Origin: Desulfurococcaceae archaeon
GTDB taxonomy: Archaea > Thermoproteota > Thermoprotei_A > Sulfolobales > Desulfurococcaceae
Assembly (NCBI GenBank): GCA_020833085.1
Contig: JAJHQY010000026.1
Location: 1-7,734 of the forward strand
Direction: 5' to 3'
DNA: 7,734 bases
The number at the start of each line of letters is the position of its first letter. Position 1 is the stretch's first letter. Below, one piece after another: positions 1 through 5,927 of the stretch. The notes under the pieces are model-generated. The model was not told the origin of the DNA and did no database searches. It saw only the letters and a program-made list of their open reading frames with translations. Both the position numbers and the translations under genes were made by a program.

Positions 1-23
1 AGTAAACGTAGTGGCCGAGTCTG

Positions 24-79
24 CTCTCAGCGAAACTCTGATTAATCACAGCTCATTCTTGCCGGGTTGTCATCACCAC
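24..79 (-). ncRNA. Candidate archaeal C/D box guide sRNA (2'-O-methylation guide)
   Basis: Read on the minus strand, the boxes fall in order: C box GTGATGA at 76-70 (perfect RUGAUGA), a 13-nt guide at 69-57, a D'-like box ATGA at 56-53 (one change from CUGA), a 3-nt spacer, a C'-like box GTGATTA at 49-43 (one change), a 12-nt guide at 42-31, and a D box CTGA at 30-27. Two guides of about 12 nt around a short D'/C' spacer is the standard archaeal layout, read by L7Ae, Nop5 and fibrillarin. Guide bases 67-58 are complementary to CUUGCCGGGU, which I recall as part of a conserved 23S rRNA segment in domain IV. The D-guide target is not recognised. The weak point is the terminal stem: bases flanking C and D barely pair. 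A TATA-like element sits about 25 bp upstream of the expected 5' end. The box pattern is seen; function and target are inferred. Confidence 0.6.
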
Positions 80-100
80 TAAGAGAGTTAGAAGAGCACC

Positions 101-110
101 TCTTAAAATC
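101..110 (-). promoter_or_regulatory. TATA-like element for the candidate C/D sRNA
   Basis: On the minus strand this reads GATTTTAAGA, a reasonable archaeal TATA box. Its centre is about 25 bp upstream of base 79, just before the C box of the candidate guide RNA, which is where transcription would be expected to start. No minus-strand reading frame of useful length begins nearby, so the guide RNA is the best explanation for a promoter here. Confidence 0.45.
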
Positions 111-127
111 TCTCGAGTGTCCACGAC

Positions 128-136
128 TTTATTAAG
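128..136 (+). promoter_or_regulatory. TATA-like element upstream of the DNA ligase gene
   Basis: TTTATTAAG is centred near base 132. Counting about 26 bp puts the transcript start near 158 and gives a leader of only about a dozen bases before the ATG at 171. The leader contains no convincing Shine-Dalgarno match, in keeping with the short or absent leaders common for first genes in crenarchaea. The element lies about 20 bp from the opposing minus-strand TATA box. Confidence 0.4.
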
Positions 137-170
137 GTCTTAACGGGAATAGAACTAGTGGGCTGAGTAT

Positions 171-1985
171 ATGAGCGATATGCCACTTAGTCTCCTAGCC
201 GAGACTATTGATAGACTTGAACTCGTGTCAGCGAGAACGCAGATGATAACTCTCCTAGCTAACTTATTCAAGAACACTCCACCGGAAGTTATTGACAAAG
301 TCGTCTACTTAATAACTGGTACTCTGTGGCCTGACTGGAAGAACATGCCCGAGCTCGGTATTAGCGAAAAGCTCCTCATTAAGGCACTCTCTCTAGCCTA
401 CAATGTCAGTGAGAGTCAAGTAGAGCAGATAGTGAAGAGTACAGGCGATCTCGGCAGAGCCGCCGAGGTTCTTAGAAGTAAAGCTCAAAGCGGAGTCTCA
501 CTACTCGCCTTTACGCAGACGGCTACTAAAGCGCTCACTGTAAACGAGGTCTACGCAACTCTGACAAAAATAGCGCAACTTCAGGGTGAGGGCAGTAGAG
601 ACCTTAAAATCAGGCTGACTGCTGGCCTGCTTAGAAACGCCTCGCCCAAAGAGGCAAAGTTTATTGTGAGATTTATAGAGGGGAGGCTGAGAGCTGGTAT
701 AGGCGAAGCCACAGTAATGGATGCTCTCGCGGTTGTCTACGGGGGTGGCGCCTCGGCGAGACCAATAATAGAGAGAGCTTATAACCTGAGACCAGACCTC
801 GGTGAAGTGGCTAAAATACTCGCAACACAGGGACTAGAAGCCCTCAAGAAAATTAAACCTGAAGTAGGTATTCCAATAAGGCCGATGCTCGCTGAGAGGC
901 ACAACGACCCGAGGGAAATACTGGCAAAAGCTGGTGGAGTCGCCCTAGTAGAGTACAAGTACGATGGTGAGAGAGCTCAAATTCACAAGAAGGGTAGTAA
1001 GGTAGTAATCTACTCTAGAAGACTGGAAAACATTACTAACCAGTACCCTGACGTAGTTGAAATGGTCGTGAATAACATTAACGCCGAGGAGGCTATTATT
1101 GAGGGTGAAATAGTAGCGTATGACAAGGAGACAGGTGAGCTACTGCCATTCCAGGAGTTAATGCACAGGAAGCGTAAACACGACATACACATAGCTGTTA
1201 AGGAGTACCCAGTTAAAGTGTTTCTATTCGACCTCCTCTACTTAAACGGCGAGGACTACACCGTTAGGCCTATACTCGAGAGGAGGAGTGCCCTCGAGAA
1301 GATTGTCCGCGAGACCGAGGACTTCACGATCGCGAGGTACATTAAGGCGAGCACCCCCGACGAGCTAGAGAGGTTCTTTATGCAGGCTATTAGTGAGGGT
1401 TGTGAAGGAGTAATGGTCAAGGCTATACATAAAGACTCGATATACCAGGCTGGAGCTAGAGGGTGGTTGTGGATAAAGTACAAGCGCGACTACAAGAGCG
1501 AGATGATAGACACAGTAGACTTAGTCGTTGTGGGGGCTTTTTACGGTAAGGGTAAGAGAGGGGGTAAATTCGGAGCTCTCTTAATGGCTGCGTATAATCC
1601 AGACAAAGACGTATTTGAGACTGTGTGTAAAGTCGGCTCAGGCTTTAAAGACGAAGACCTAGACAAGCTTCCAGATATGCTGAGACCGTATATTAGGAGT
1701 ACTAAACACCCGAGAGTAGACGCTGAAATGGAGCCCGACGTCTGGGTAGAGCCGGCACTAGTAGCCGAGATCATAGGAGCGGAGTTAACACTCTCACCAA
1801 TACACACGTGCGCTAGAGGTGTAGTTAAGCCGGGTGCTGGAATTTCAATTAGATTTCCGCGATTTATAAGGTGGAGGCCCGACAAGAGGCCTGAAGACGC
1901 GACTACGAGTAAAGAGCTAGTTGAAATGTACCAGAGACAGCTAAAGAAAGTGTCTGTTAAAGCCCCGCCAGAAGGCGAGGTCTAA
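171..1985 (+). CDS. lig: ATP-dependent DNA ligase (archaeal LigB type)
   Basis: Seals nicks in double-stranded DNA during Okazaki-fragment joining and repair, through an enzyme-AMP intermediate on lysine. Residues 1-230 form the helical DNA-binding domain, with the family segment [15 protein letters not shown] at 138-148. The nucleotidyltransferase core follows: motif I KYDGER at 263-268 with adenylated Lys263, EGE at 311-313, motif III around FLFDLLY at 351-357, motif IV EGVMVK at 412-417, and motif V WIKYKRDY at 434-441. The OB-fold domain ends with motif [14 protein letters not shown] at 561-572. The 604-residue length matches crenarchaeal ligases of about 600, and all catalytic motifs are intact. 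ATG at 171 is chosen because it follows the TATA element at the expected distance; a second in-frame ATG at 180 would remove only three residues. Some related crenarchaeal ligases also accept ADP or GTP, which the sequence cannot settle. A 105-bp gap separates it from the next gene. Confidence 0.97.
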   Translation: MSDMPLSLLAETIDRLELVSARTQMITLLANLFKNTPPEVIDKVVYLITGTLWPDWKNMPELGISEKLLIKALSLAYNVSESQVEQIVKSTGDLGRAAEVLRSKAQSGVSLLAFTQTATKALTVNEVYATLTKIAQLQGEGSRDLKIRLTAGLLRNASPKEAKFIVRFIEGRLRAGIGEATVMDALAVVYGGGASARPIIERAYNLRPDLGEVAKILATQGLEALKKIKPEVGIPIRPMLAERHNDPREILAKAGGVALVEYKYDGERAQIHKKGSKVVIYSRRLENITNQYPDVVEMVVNNINAEEAIIEGEIVAYDKETGELLPFQELMHRKRKHDIHIAVKEYPVKVFLFDLLYLNGEDYTVRPILERRSALEKIVRETEDFTIARYIKASTPDELERFFMQAISEGCEGVMVKAIHKDSIYQAGARGWLWIKYKRDYKSEMIDTVDLVVVGAFYGKGKRGGKFGALLMAAYNPDKDVFETVCKVGSGFKDEDLDKLPDMLRPYIRSTKHPRVDAEMEPDVWVEPALVAEIIGAELTLSPIHTCARGVVKPGAGISIRFPRFIRWRPDKRPEDATTSKELVEMYQRQLKKVSVKAPPEGEV

Positions 1986-2058
1986 GAGCTGGAAAACTCT
2001 AAATTGCTAAACAAGTTGTTAGGGTAATGTTTCTACACTCCTCAATAATTCACTTGGT

Positions 2059-2075
2059 AATTTTACACCTTAAAG
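2059..2075 (+). promoter_or_regulatory. Probable TATA region of the GPN-loop GTPase gene
   Basis: Two AT-rich cores, ATTTTACA near 2059-2066 and CTTAAAG near 2069-2075, lie 25-30 bp ahead of the two possible starts at 2091 and 2100. Which is used decides whether the message is leaderless. The segment GGTAATTTTACACC (2056-2069) is an imperfect echo of GGTAATGTTTCTACAC at 2023-2038, meaning unknown. The rest of the 1986-2090 gap shows no clear hairpin or RNA gene. Confidence 0.3.
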
Positions 2076-2090
2076 CGAGTAGTACTAGGG

Positions 2091-2867
2091 GTGTTACGGG
2101 TGCCAGCTGTAGTAGCCGTGTTCACGGGTCCTGCCGGCTCGGGTAAGAGCAGTCTCGTGAGAGCGTATAGTGAGTGGGCTCGTAAAACTCTGTTCTTTAG
2201 AGTAGCGACAGTAAACCTCGACCCCGGTGCCGACGAACTACTATACAAGCCCACATTTGACATTAGAAAGCTCTTTACACTGCGCGATATAATGACTAAG
2301 TACGGCTTAGGGCCTAACGGCGCGTTCATCAAGGCTTCTGAGCTCATTGCGGAGAGAATTGACGAGATCTTCTCCAAAGAGCCCTTTACTAATATTAACA
2401 GCTGGGATCTCGTACTCATAGACACACCCGGGCAAATGGAGGCCTTTCTCTTCAGACCAGCTAGTAGAGTCTTTCTCGAGAAGCTAACTAGAATGACGCA
2501 CGCGGTGCTAGTCTACGTTATAGACGCCTCAGCCATAGAGCGAGTATCTGATGGAGTATTCCTCTGGTTTCTCTTCGTGCTCCTACAAGTAAAGACGGGT
2601 CTACTGGCTGTTCCCGTGATTAATAAGAGAGATATTGCGAGAAACCCGAAAATAGTCCAGCTACTCGTTGAGGACCCCGCAAAGCTAATTAATGAGGCGT
2701 TTGAAGAGGGCTTATCTAGCGAAGTAGTATCAGACTTGATATCCGTAGCCGCGAAGACGAAGGGGCCTTTTAGAGCAGTCCTCGTCTCGGCGCTCGAAGA
2801 GAGTGATATGGAGAAACTCCACCAACTAGTACACGAGGCTTTTTGCGTCTGCGGGGATCTAACGTAG
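2091..2867 (+). CDS. GPN-loop GTPase (ATP/GTP-binding protein, XAB1/Gpn1 family)
   Basis: A SIMIBI-class GTPase that works as a homodimer; eukaryotic Gpn1-3 help assemble and import RNA polymerase II, while the archaeal role is unsettled. The P-loop GPAGSGKSS is at 13-21, the diagnostic Gly-Pro-Asn insertion at 74-76, the G3 motif DTPGQ at 111-115, the G4 motif NKRD at 178-181, and the G5-like SAL at 233-235. All nucleotide-binding motifs are intact and the 258-residue length is normal. The start is uncertain: GTG at 2091 gives the longest frame, but GTG at 2100 gives MPAVVAVFTGPAGSGKS, closer to the short N-termini usual in this family, and has a purine-rich AGGGGTG (2086-2092) seven bases upstream as a possible ribosome site. 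It lies 105 bp after lig and 99 bp before the DUF2070 gene, so it is probably transcribed alone. Confidence 0.93.
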   Translation: MLRVPAVVAVFTGPAGSGKSSLVRAYSEWARKTLFFRVATVNLDPGADELLYKPTFDIRKLFTLRDIMTKYGLGPNGAFIKASELIAERIDEIFSKEPFTNINSWDLVLIDTPGQMEAFLFRPASRVFLEKLTRMTHAVLVYVIDASAIERVSDGVFLWFLFVLLQVKTGLLAVPVINKRDIARNPKIVQLLVEDPAKLINEAFEEGLSSEVVSDLISVAAKTKGPFRAVLVSALEESDMEKLHQLVHEAFCVCGDLT

Positions 2868-2877
2868 TTTTAGTTTT
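2868..2877 (+). terminator. T-rich tract after the GTPase stop codon
   Basis: TTTTAGTTTT follows the TAG stop directly. Archaeal RNA polymerase terminates at U-rich stretches without needing a hairpin, so this is a plausible termination site, though the interruption by AG makes it a modest one. Confidence 0.3.
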
Positions 2878-2894
2878 AAAACCCAAGTCTCACT

Positions 2895-2908
2895 AGCTAG
2901 ATCTAGCT
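2895..2908. repeat. 14-bp perfect palindrome in the gap before the DUF2070 gene
   Basis: AGCTAGATCTAGCT equals its own reverse complement over 14 bases and the symmetry stops at the next pair. It lies about 28 bp upstream of the TATA-like core at 2934-2941, a position open to a dimeric transcription factor. It could also fold as a small RNA hairpin if the upstream transcript reads through. Function is inference. Confidence 0.4.
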
Positions 2909-2933
2909 TCAAAGCACACTCGACGCAATTACT

Positions 2934-2941
2934 ACTTTAAG
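2934..2941 (+). promoter_or_regulatory. TATA-like element upstream of the DUF2070 gene
   Basis: ACTTTAAG at 2934-2941 is centred about 28 bp before the TTG start at 2967, giving a leader of only a few bases. A GGTGG run at 2955-2959, seven bases before the start, could act as a ribosome site if transcription begins further upstream. The two signals favour different transcript starts, so the assignment is tentative. Confidence 0.3.
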
Positions 2942-2966
2942 GTCAAGACTACTCGGTGGCGGCGTC

Positions 2967-4643
2967 TTGACTAAGCTCTACAAGCCGAGAACGCGCGTTG
3001 GCAGGTACTACTCTATTCTCTTCTCCCTACCTAAGTGGCAATACCTGGTAACCGCTCTCTTATTACTATCATTTACACTACTACTCACTACTGGTAGAGA
3101 CTCCTATCCACTACTACTAAATTCTCTACTAGTATTCGCATGTACTAGGATCTATGCGAGTATCTATAAAAAGTCCGTTTTCTACAAGATTAAGAGGTCG
3201 CTCGGACTCTCACTAGTTGTTCTAGTATATTCATCACTACTACTCCTCATTACAAGAATTATTCCACTAATAGTTGTCAGCTCAGCTACTCTAACTATAG
3301 TCGTTGTACTAGGACTCGACAAGACATCTCCACTAAAATATCTCGTTGCAGCTTCACCACAGTTAACCACGCTACTAGCCATGAGTGCTGTTGGCTGGTT
3401 AAACCTCGCAGAGTTAGTGAAGTGGGTACTAGTGTTGTTAACTGTAGTAGTAGCTGATGTCGCAATATACCTCTACATGGCTAGACGAAAACTAGGTAAT
3501 ACACCACTACCTGATCTAGGGGCGCTATTCCTCAGGAACTGGCTTGACAGGAGAACTGAAATAGAGGACGTGTTTAGTAGTGCTGGCGAGGAGTTCACAG
3601 TTAACCCGAGAATTCTCGAACTAGGAGACCTACTACTAATTTACACCGATGTGCACTACGGCCCCTTCTCGAATATTGGTAGTAGTAGACTACCAGCTCT
3701 CCTCATAGAGGACTTTAGTAGGCTCGGCAAGCACGTGCTAACTCTACACGGGCTCGGATCACACGATAGGAACATAGTCTCCTCCTCGGAGGTGGCTAGG
3801 TATAGAGAGAGGCTTTTACAGGAGTACTTTAATGGCAATAAGAGAGAGATTTTATATCACGGCGGATTCTGCTCAGAATACCACGAGTGGAGGCTTTGCG
3901 GAGTTGTATTTGACAAGCTAGCACTCGTCTTCATATCGAGACCCGTAGCCGGGATAGACGATCTCCCCTACAGTATTCAATTAGAGTACGAGTTAAAGGC
4001 GAGAAGACTCGGAGTAGGAGAGCTAATACTAGTAGACTCTCATAACTGGGAGTTGCAAAAACCACTTGAAATAGACTCTCTGAGAGAGGCGTTAGACACG
4101 GCACTACAGCGAATTCTAGACATTAAGAAGAGAGAGCCCACGACTACACTCTTTAGATACGTGTGTTTCAAAGCAGCAGCTCACGGCGTCATTGACGGAG
4201 ATGTCTGCATACTCTGCATTGAAGGATATGGGCGGGAGAGGTTCTGCTTAGTATACATGCGGGGTAACAACATGAAGCCCTATGTGAGAGACCTCATATT
4301 AGAGCGGGCAAAACCCCTGGGTACGGAGCTAGTAGAAGTCATTACAAACGATGAGCACAGTGAAACGGCCATTAGAGCGTCAATAACGTATATTCCAGTA
4401 CACGAGAGTGAGGAGCTCTTAAAAGCTATTCATGAAAGATCAGAAGAGCTAGTGAAGATGCCGCCTAAAGAGACTGCGTGGATCTACGCAGTGCGCGAAA
4501 ACGTGAAATTAATGGGCGAGGCTGCCGTGAACTTAGAGAAGCTCCTGGAGACTTCAATTAGAGAGGCCACTATTCTACTCCTACTATACGTATTTCTCAC
4601 TCCAGTAGTCTTGACGGCGCTGAGTCTAGCAGGACTGATCTAA
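2967..4643 (+). CDS. DUF2070 family archaeal membrane protein
   Basis: A polytopic membrane protein of unknown function that I place in the archaea-restricted DUF2070 family. About six hydrophobic segments lie at roughly 26-41, 47-67, 79-96, 99-116, 125-145 and 150-172, then a soluble domain of about 350 residues, then one more membrane segment at about 533-556. The soluble domain is rich in His and Asp: TDVHYGPF (227-234) followed by GSSRLP (238-243), HGLGSHD (261-267), VDSHN (356-360) and TNDEHSET (460-467). Clusters of this kind look like metal ligands of a hydrolase-type active site; that is inference. The even number of N-terminal segments puts both ends on the same side as the soluble domain would require if it is cytoplasmic. 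TTG is chosen because the frame then starts with a short basic segment before the first membrane helix. It sits between the GTPase (99 bp) and tbp (75 bp), with no evident functional link. Confidence 0.8.
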   Translation: MTKLYKPRTRVGRYYSILFSLPKWQYLVTALLLLSFTLLLTTGRDSYPLLLNSLLVFACTRIYASIYKKSVFYKIKRSLGLSLVVLVYSSLLLLITRIIPLIVVSSATLTIVVVLGLDKTSPLKYLVAASPQLTTLLAMSAVGWLNLAELVKWVLVLLTVVVADVAIYLYMARRKLGNTPLPDLGALFLRNWLDRRTEIEDVFSSAGEEFTVNPRILELGDLLLIYTDVHYGPFSNIGSSRLPALLIEDFSRLGKHVLTLHGLGSHDRNIVSSSEVARYRERLLQEYFNGNKREILYHGGFCSEYHEWRLCGVVFDKLALVFISRPVAGIDDLPYSIQLEYELKARRLGVGELILVDSHNWELQKPLEIDSLREALDTALQRILDIKKREPTTTLFRYVCFKAAAHGVIDGDVCILCIEGYGRERFCLVYMRGNNMKPYVRDLILERAKPLGTELVEVITNDEHSETAIRASITYIPVHESEELLKAIHERSEELVKMPPKETAWIYAVRENVKLMGEAAVNLEKLLETSIREATILLLLYVFLTPVVLTALSLAGLI

Positions 4644-4660
4644 GTAGTGCGCTAGAAGTA

Positions 4661-4690
4661 TTTTATAAACCTTCTTGGAATTTAAAAAGT
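4661..4690 (+). promoter_or_regulatory. Tandem TATA-like elements upstream of tbp
   Basis: TTTTATAAAC at 4661-4670 is the best TATA box in the window, preceded by a purine-rich GAAGTA that could serve as the BRE for TFB. A second AT core, TTTAAAAAG, lies at 4681-4689. Standard spacing gives starts near 4690 and near 4710. The first leaves a leader of about 28 bases that includes the ribosome site; the second would begin at that site. Since this gene encodes TBP itself, self-regulation through these boxes is possible. Confidence 0.55.
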
Positions 4691-4709
4691 AGCGGTAATT
4701 TGCGTTTAA

Positions 4710-4714
4710 GGTGA
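4710..4714 (+). promoter_or_regulatory. Ribosome binding site fixing the TTG start of tbp
   Basis: GGTGA matches the anti-Shine-Dalgarno end of archaeal 16S rRNA and lies four bases before the TTG at 4719. No ATG or GTG is available between here and the first conserved TBP residues, so this site supports TTG as the true start. Confidence 0.6.
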
Positions 4715-4718
4715 AATC

Positions 4719-5306
4719 TTGTCTACTGAAATCCCCCTTAAGTGGAGTTACAGAATAGAGAATATTGTCGCAACTGTTATACTTGAACACGAGTTAGACA
4801 TAGATCAAATAGAGATCGCGCTGCCTGAATTTGTGTACAAGCCCGAGCAGTTTCCGGGCATTGTCTTTCACATAGATAAGCCGAGGGCTACAGCACTGAT
4901 CTTTAGATCTGGGAAAATGGTTGTAACCGGAACTAAGAGCGTTGCTCAGCTAGTTGAAGCCGTAAAGAGGATACTGAAAATTCTGAGTAGACACGGCATT
5001 GAAATACGCGGGAAACCGCGAGTACAGATTCAGAATATAGTAGCCGGGGGAGACCTCCACGCATACGTAAATCTAGAAAAGGCTGTGTACCACTTAGAGG
5101 ACTGCATGTACGAGCCCGAGCAGTTTCCGGGACTAATTTACAGAATGAGAGACCCCCGAGTAGTCCTCTTGATTTTTAGTAGTGGAAAGATGGTCATTAC
5201 GGGGGCTAAAGAGGAGAAAGAAGTAGAGAGAGCTGTTAAACAAGTAGCCGAGAAACTGTGGACTACCGGCTGTGTAGTAGGCCCGAGAGAAGAGGAGTAC
5301 GAGTAG
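4719..5306 (+). CDS. tbp: TATA-box-binding protein (TBP)
   Basis: General transcription initiation factor: it binds and bends the TATA box and recruits TFB and RNA polymerase. The saddle fold comes from two direct repeats, about residues 10-96 and 101-187. Each carries the signature Y-x-PEQFPG, then PR, then LIF-x-SGKMV-x-TG: Y40-G47, R56, L60-G71 in the first and Y131-G138, R147, L151-G162 in the second. The four DNA-intercalating phenylalanines correspond to F45, F62, F136 and F153. The protein ends in a short acidic tail (PREEEYE), as usual in archaeal TBPs, and 195 residues is a normal length. The TTG start is supported by a GGTGA site four bases upstream. It has its own strong TATA box and 75-117 bp gaps on both sides, so it is probably monocistronic. 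Confidence 0.98.
   Translation: MSTEIPLKWSYRIENIVATVILEHELDIDQIEIALPEFVYKPEQFPGIVFHIDKPRATALIFRSGKMVVTGTKSVAQLVEAVKRILKILSRHGIEIRGKPRVQIQNIVAGGDLHAYVNLEKAVYHLEDCMYEPEQFPGLIYRMRDPRVVLLIFSSGKMVITGAKEEKEVERAVKQVAEKLWTTGCVVGPREEEYE
4834..4858 (+). repeat. First copy of a near-identical 25-bp direct repeat inside tbp
   Basis: This segment matches bases 5107-5131 with one difference (a at 4839 versus g at 5112). Both encode the Y-K/E-PEQFPG signature of the two TBP halves. The last 19 bases (4840-4858) are identical at DNA level including synonymous positions. Confidence 0.85.
5107..5131 (+). repeat. Second copy of the 25-bp direct repeat inside tbp
   Basis: Partner of 4834-4858, offset by 273 bp (91 codons), which equals the TBP structural repeat. 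The shared 19-base core is 5113-5131. Confidence 0.85.
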
Positions 5307-5390
5307 TCCGTTTACTGTAATTTCACTAGTAGTCTCTACGAATATTACTACTAAACGCGGCGAGTACGCATTTCAGCTTAGCCGGGCAAG

Positions 5391-5398
5391 TATATTAC
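5391..5398 (+). promoter_or_regulatory. TATA-like element upstream of the palm-domain gene
   Basis: TATATTAC is centred about 27 bp before base 5421, predicting a start a few bases ahead of the GTG at 5424 and hence a nearly leaderless message. No Shine-Dalgarno match precedes the gene. The rest of the 117-bp gap holds only a weak 7-bp inverted repeat (5327-5333 with 5347-5353). Confidence 0.4.
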
Positions 5399-5423
5399 TC
5401 CCAGAAGAGCTCCTAGATACTTA

Positions 5424-5927
5424 GTGATGAGGCGGGCAGCCTCTAAGACCATGAAGTGGAATGAAGAGTTCTCTGCTCACTCTGATAAACCACTAGTTCC
5501 AGGCGTTATTGTAATTATTGATCTAGACAAGTTCGGCGAGTACGTCGAGGAGCGCGGTTTGGATCCATATAAACCGAACACCGTAACTAGTGAGCTTACT
5601 AGGCTAGTTGAAGAGTTCGCGAGGAGATTTCAAGGCGTAGTTGTATACGGCCTAGACTACGAGAGGGGCACTGAGGAGGCTGTTATCGAGATCCCGTACG
5701 GCGCTGAGTGCTTAGATCAGATTATAAGTGAATTAGAATACATAGCCAGTAGAGTGAGAGAGCTGGGTGTCACGGTGACAGCTGTAGTTGTCACTGACTA
5801 CGTGACTGCGAGGCCTGCTCGAGACCGGAGAGAGGCTTATAGAGGGACTCCTGGTAGGAGGAGGGCTTTAAGAGCTCTGAGAGAGGCTAAGAGGAGGGGT
5901 GGTAATAGAGTAGTCGTGTTAGCGTAG
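5424..5927 (+). CDS. Stand-alone GGDEF/nucleotidyl-cyclase-like palm-domain protein
   Basis: I do not recognise a named family but the layout is that of a GGDEF or class III cyclase-like palm domain. A hydrophobic strand leads into IIDLDKFG (31-38), matching the first metal-binding segment (DIDHFK) of diguanylate cyclases. About 47 residues later GTEEA (82-86), in a hairpin between strands near 72-77 and 86-90, sits where GGDEF would be, keeping acidic residues E84 and E85. A helix (95-113) and strand (115-124) follow, and the end, ALREAKRRGGNRVVV (151-165), matches the AK-x-x-G-R-N-R-V ending of GGDEF domains. The fold also occurs in archaeal GTP cyclohydrolase III and the Cas10 palm. The first 26 residues look non-conserved, so GTG 5424, ATG 5427 or ATG 5451 could be the start. 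The C-terminal third is strongly basic. It overlaps the convergent htpX by 9 bp. Whether it is catalytic, and on what nucleotide, is unknown. Confidence 0.5.
   Translation: MMRRAASKTMKWNEEFSAHSDKPLVPGVIVIIDLDKFGEYVEERGLDPYKPNTVTSELTRLVEEFARRFQGVVVYGLDYERGTEEAVIEIPYGAECLDQIISELEYIASRVRELGVTVTAVVVTDYVTARPARDRREAYRGTPGRRRALRALREAKRRGGNRVVVLA

Noticed and set aside
1..49. Minus-strand frame from GTG 49-47 running off the left edge (starts V-I-N-Q-S-F-A-E-S-R-L-G)
   Set aside because: Sixteen codons are too few to judge, no ribosome site lies at a usable distance, and its start falls inside the C' box of the guide RNA candidate.
2..82. Plus-strand open frame entering from the left edge and ending at TAA 80-82, possibly the tail of an upstream protein gene
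   Set aside because: Only 26 codons, ending in Cys-His-His-His with no recognisable family signature. The same bases are better explained on the other strand by the guide RNA boxes. A real 3' gene end overlapping the RNA cannot be excluded without more sequence.
1010..1885. Minus-strand open frames of 60-114 codons inside the ligase gene
   Set aside because: They lie entirely within a confidently identified gene, have no domain signatures, and are shadow frames.
2063..2425. Minus-strand 120-codon open frame opposite the GTPase gene
   Set aside because: Opposite the P-loop and GPN-motif coding region; low-complexity Ser/Leu-rich translation typical of a shadow frame.
3226..3240. Another perfect C box (GTGATGA) on the minus strand inside the DUF2070 gene
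   Set aside because: No D', C' or D boxes follow at suitable spacing.
5327..5353. Inverted repeat TAGTAGT / ACTACTA with a 13-nt loop after tbp, as a terminator hairpin
   Set aside because: TAGTAG and CTACTA words are very common throughout this DNA, the stem is weak, and no T-tract follows.
5424..5483. Second possible C/D sRNA on the plus strand: C box GTGATGA at 5424-5430, D box CTGA at 5480-5483, with a TATA element 30 bp upstream
   Set aside because: The inner boxes are poor (CTAA and ATGAAGA, with a 14-nt spacer), no guide target is recognised, and the C box coincides with the start codons of the palm-domain gene, which already explain the promoter. Worth a glance only if small-RNA reads appear here.
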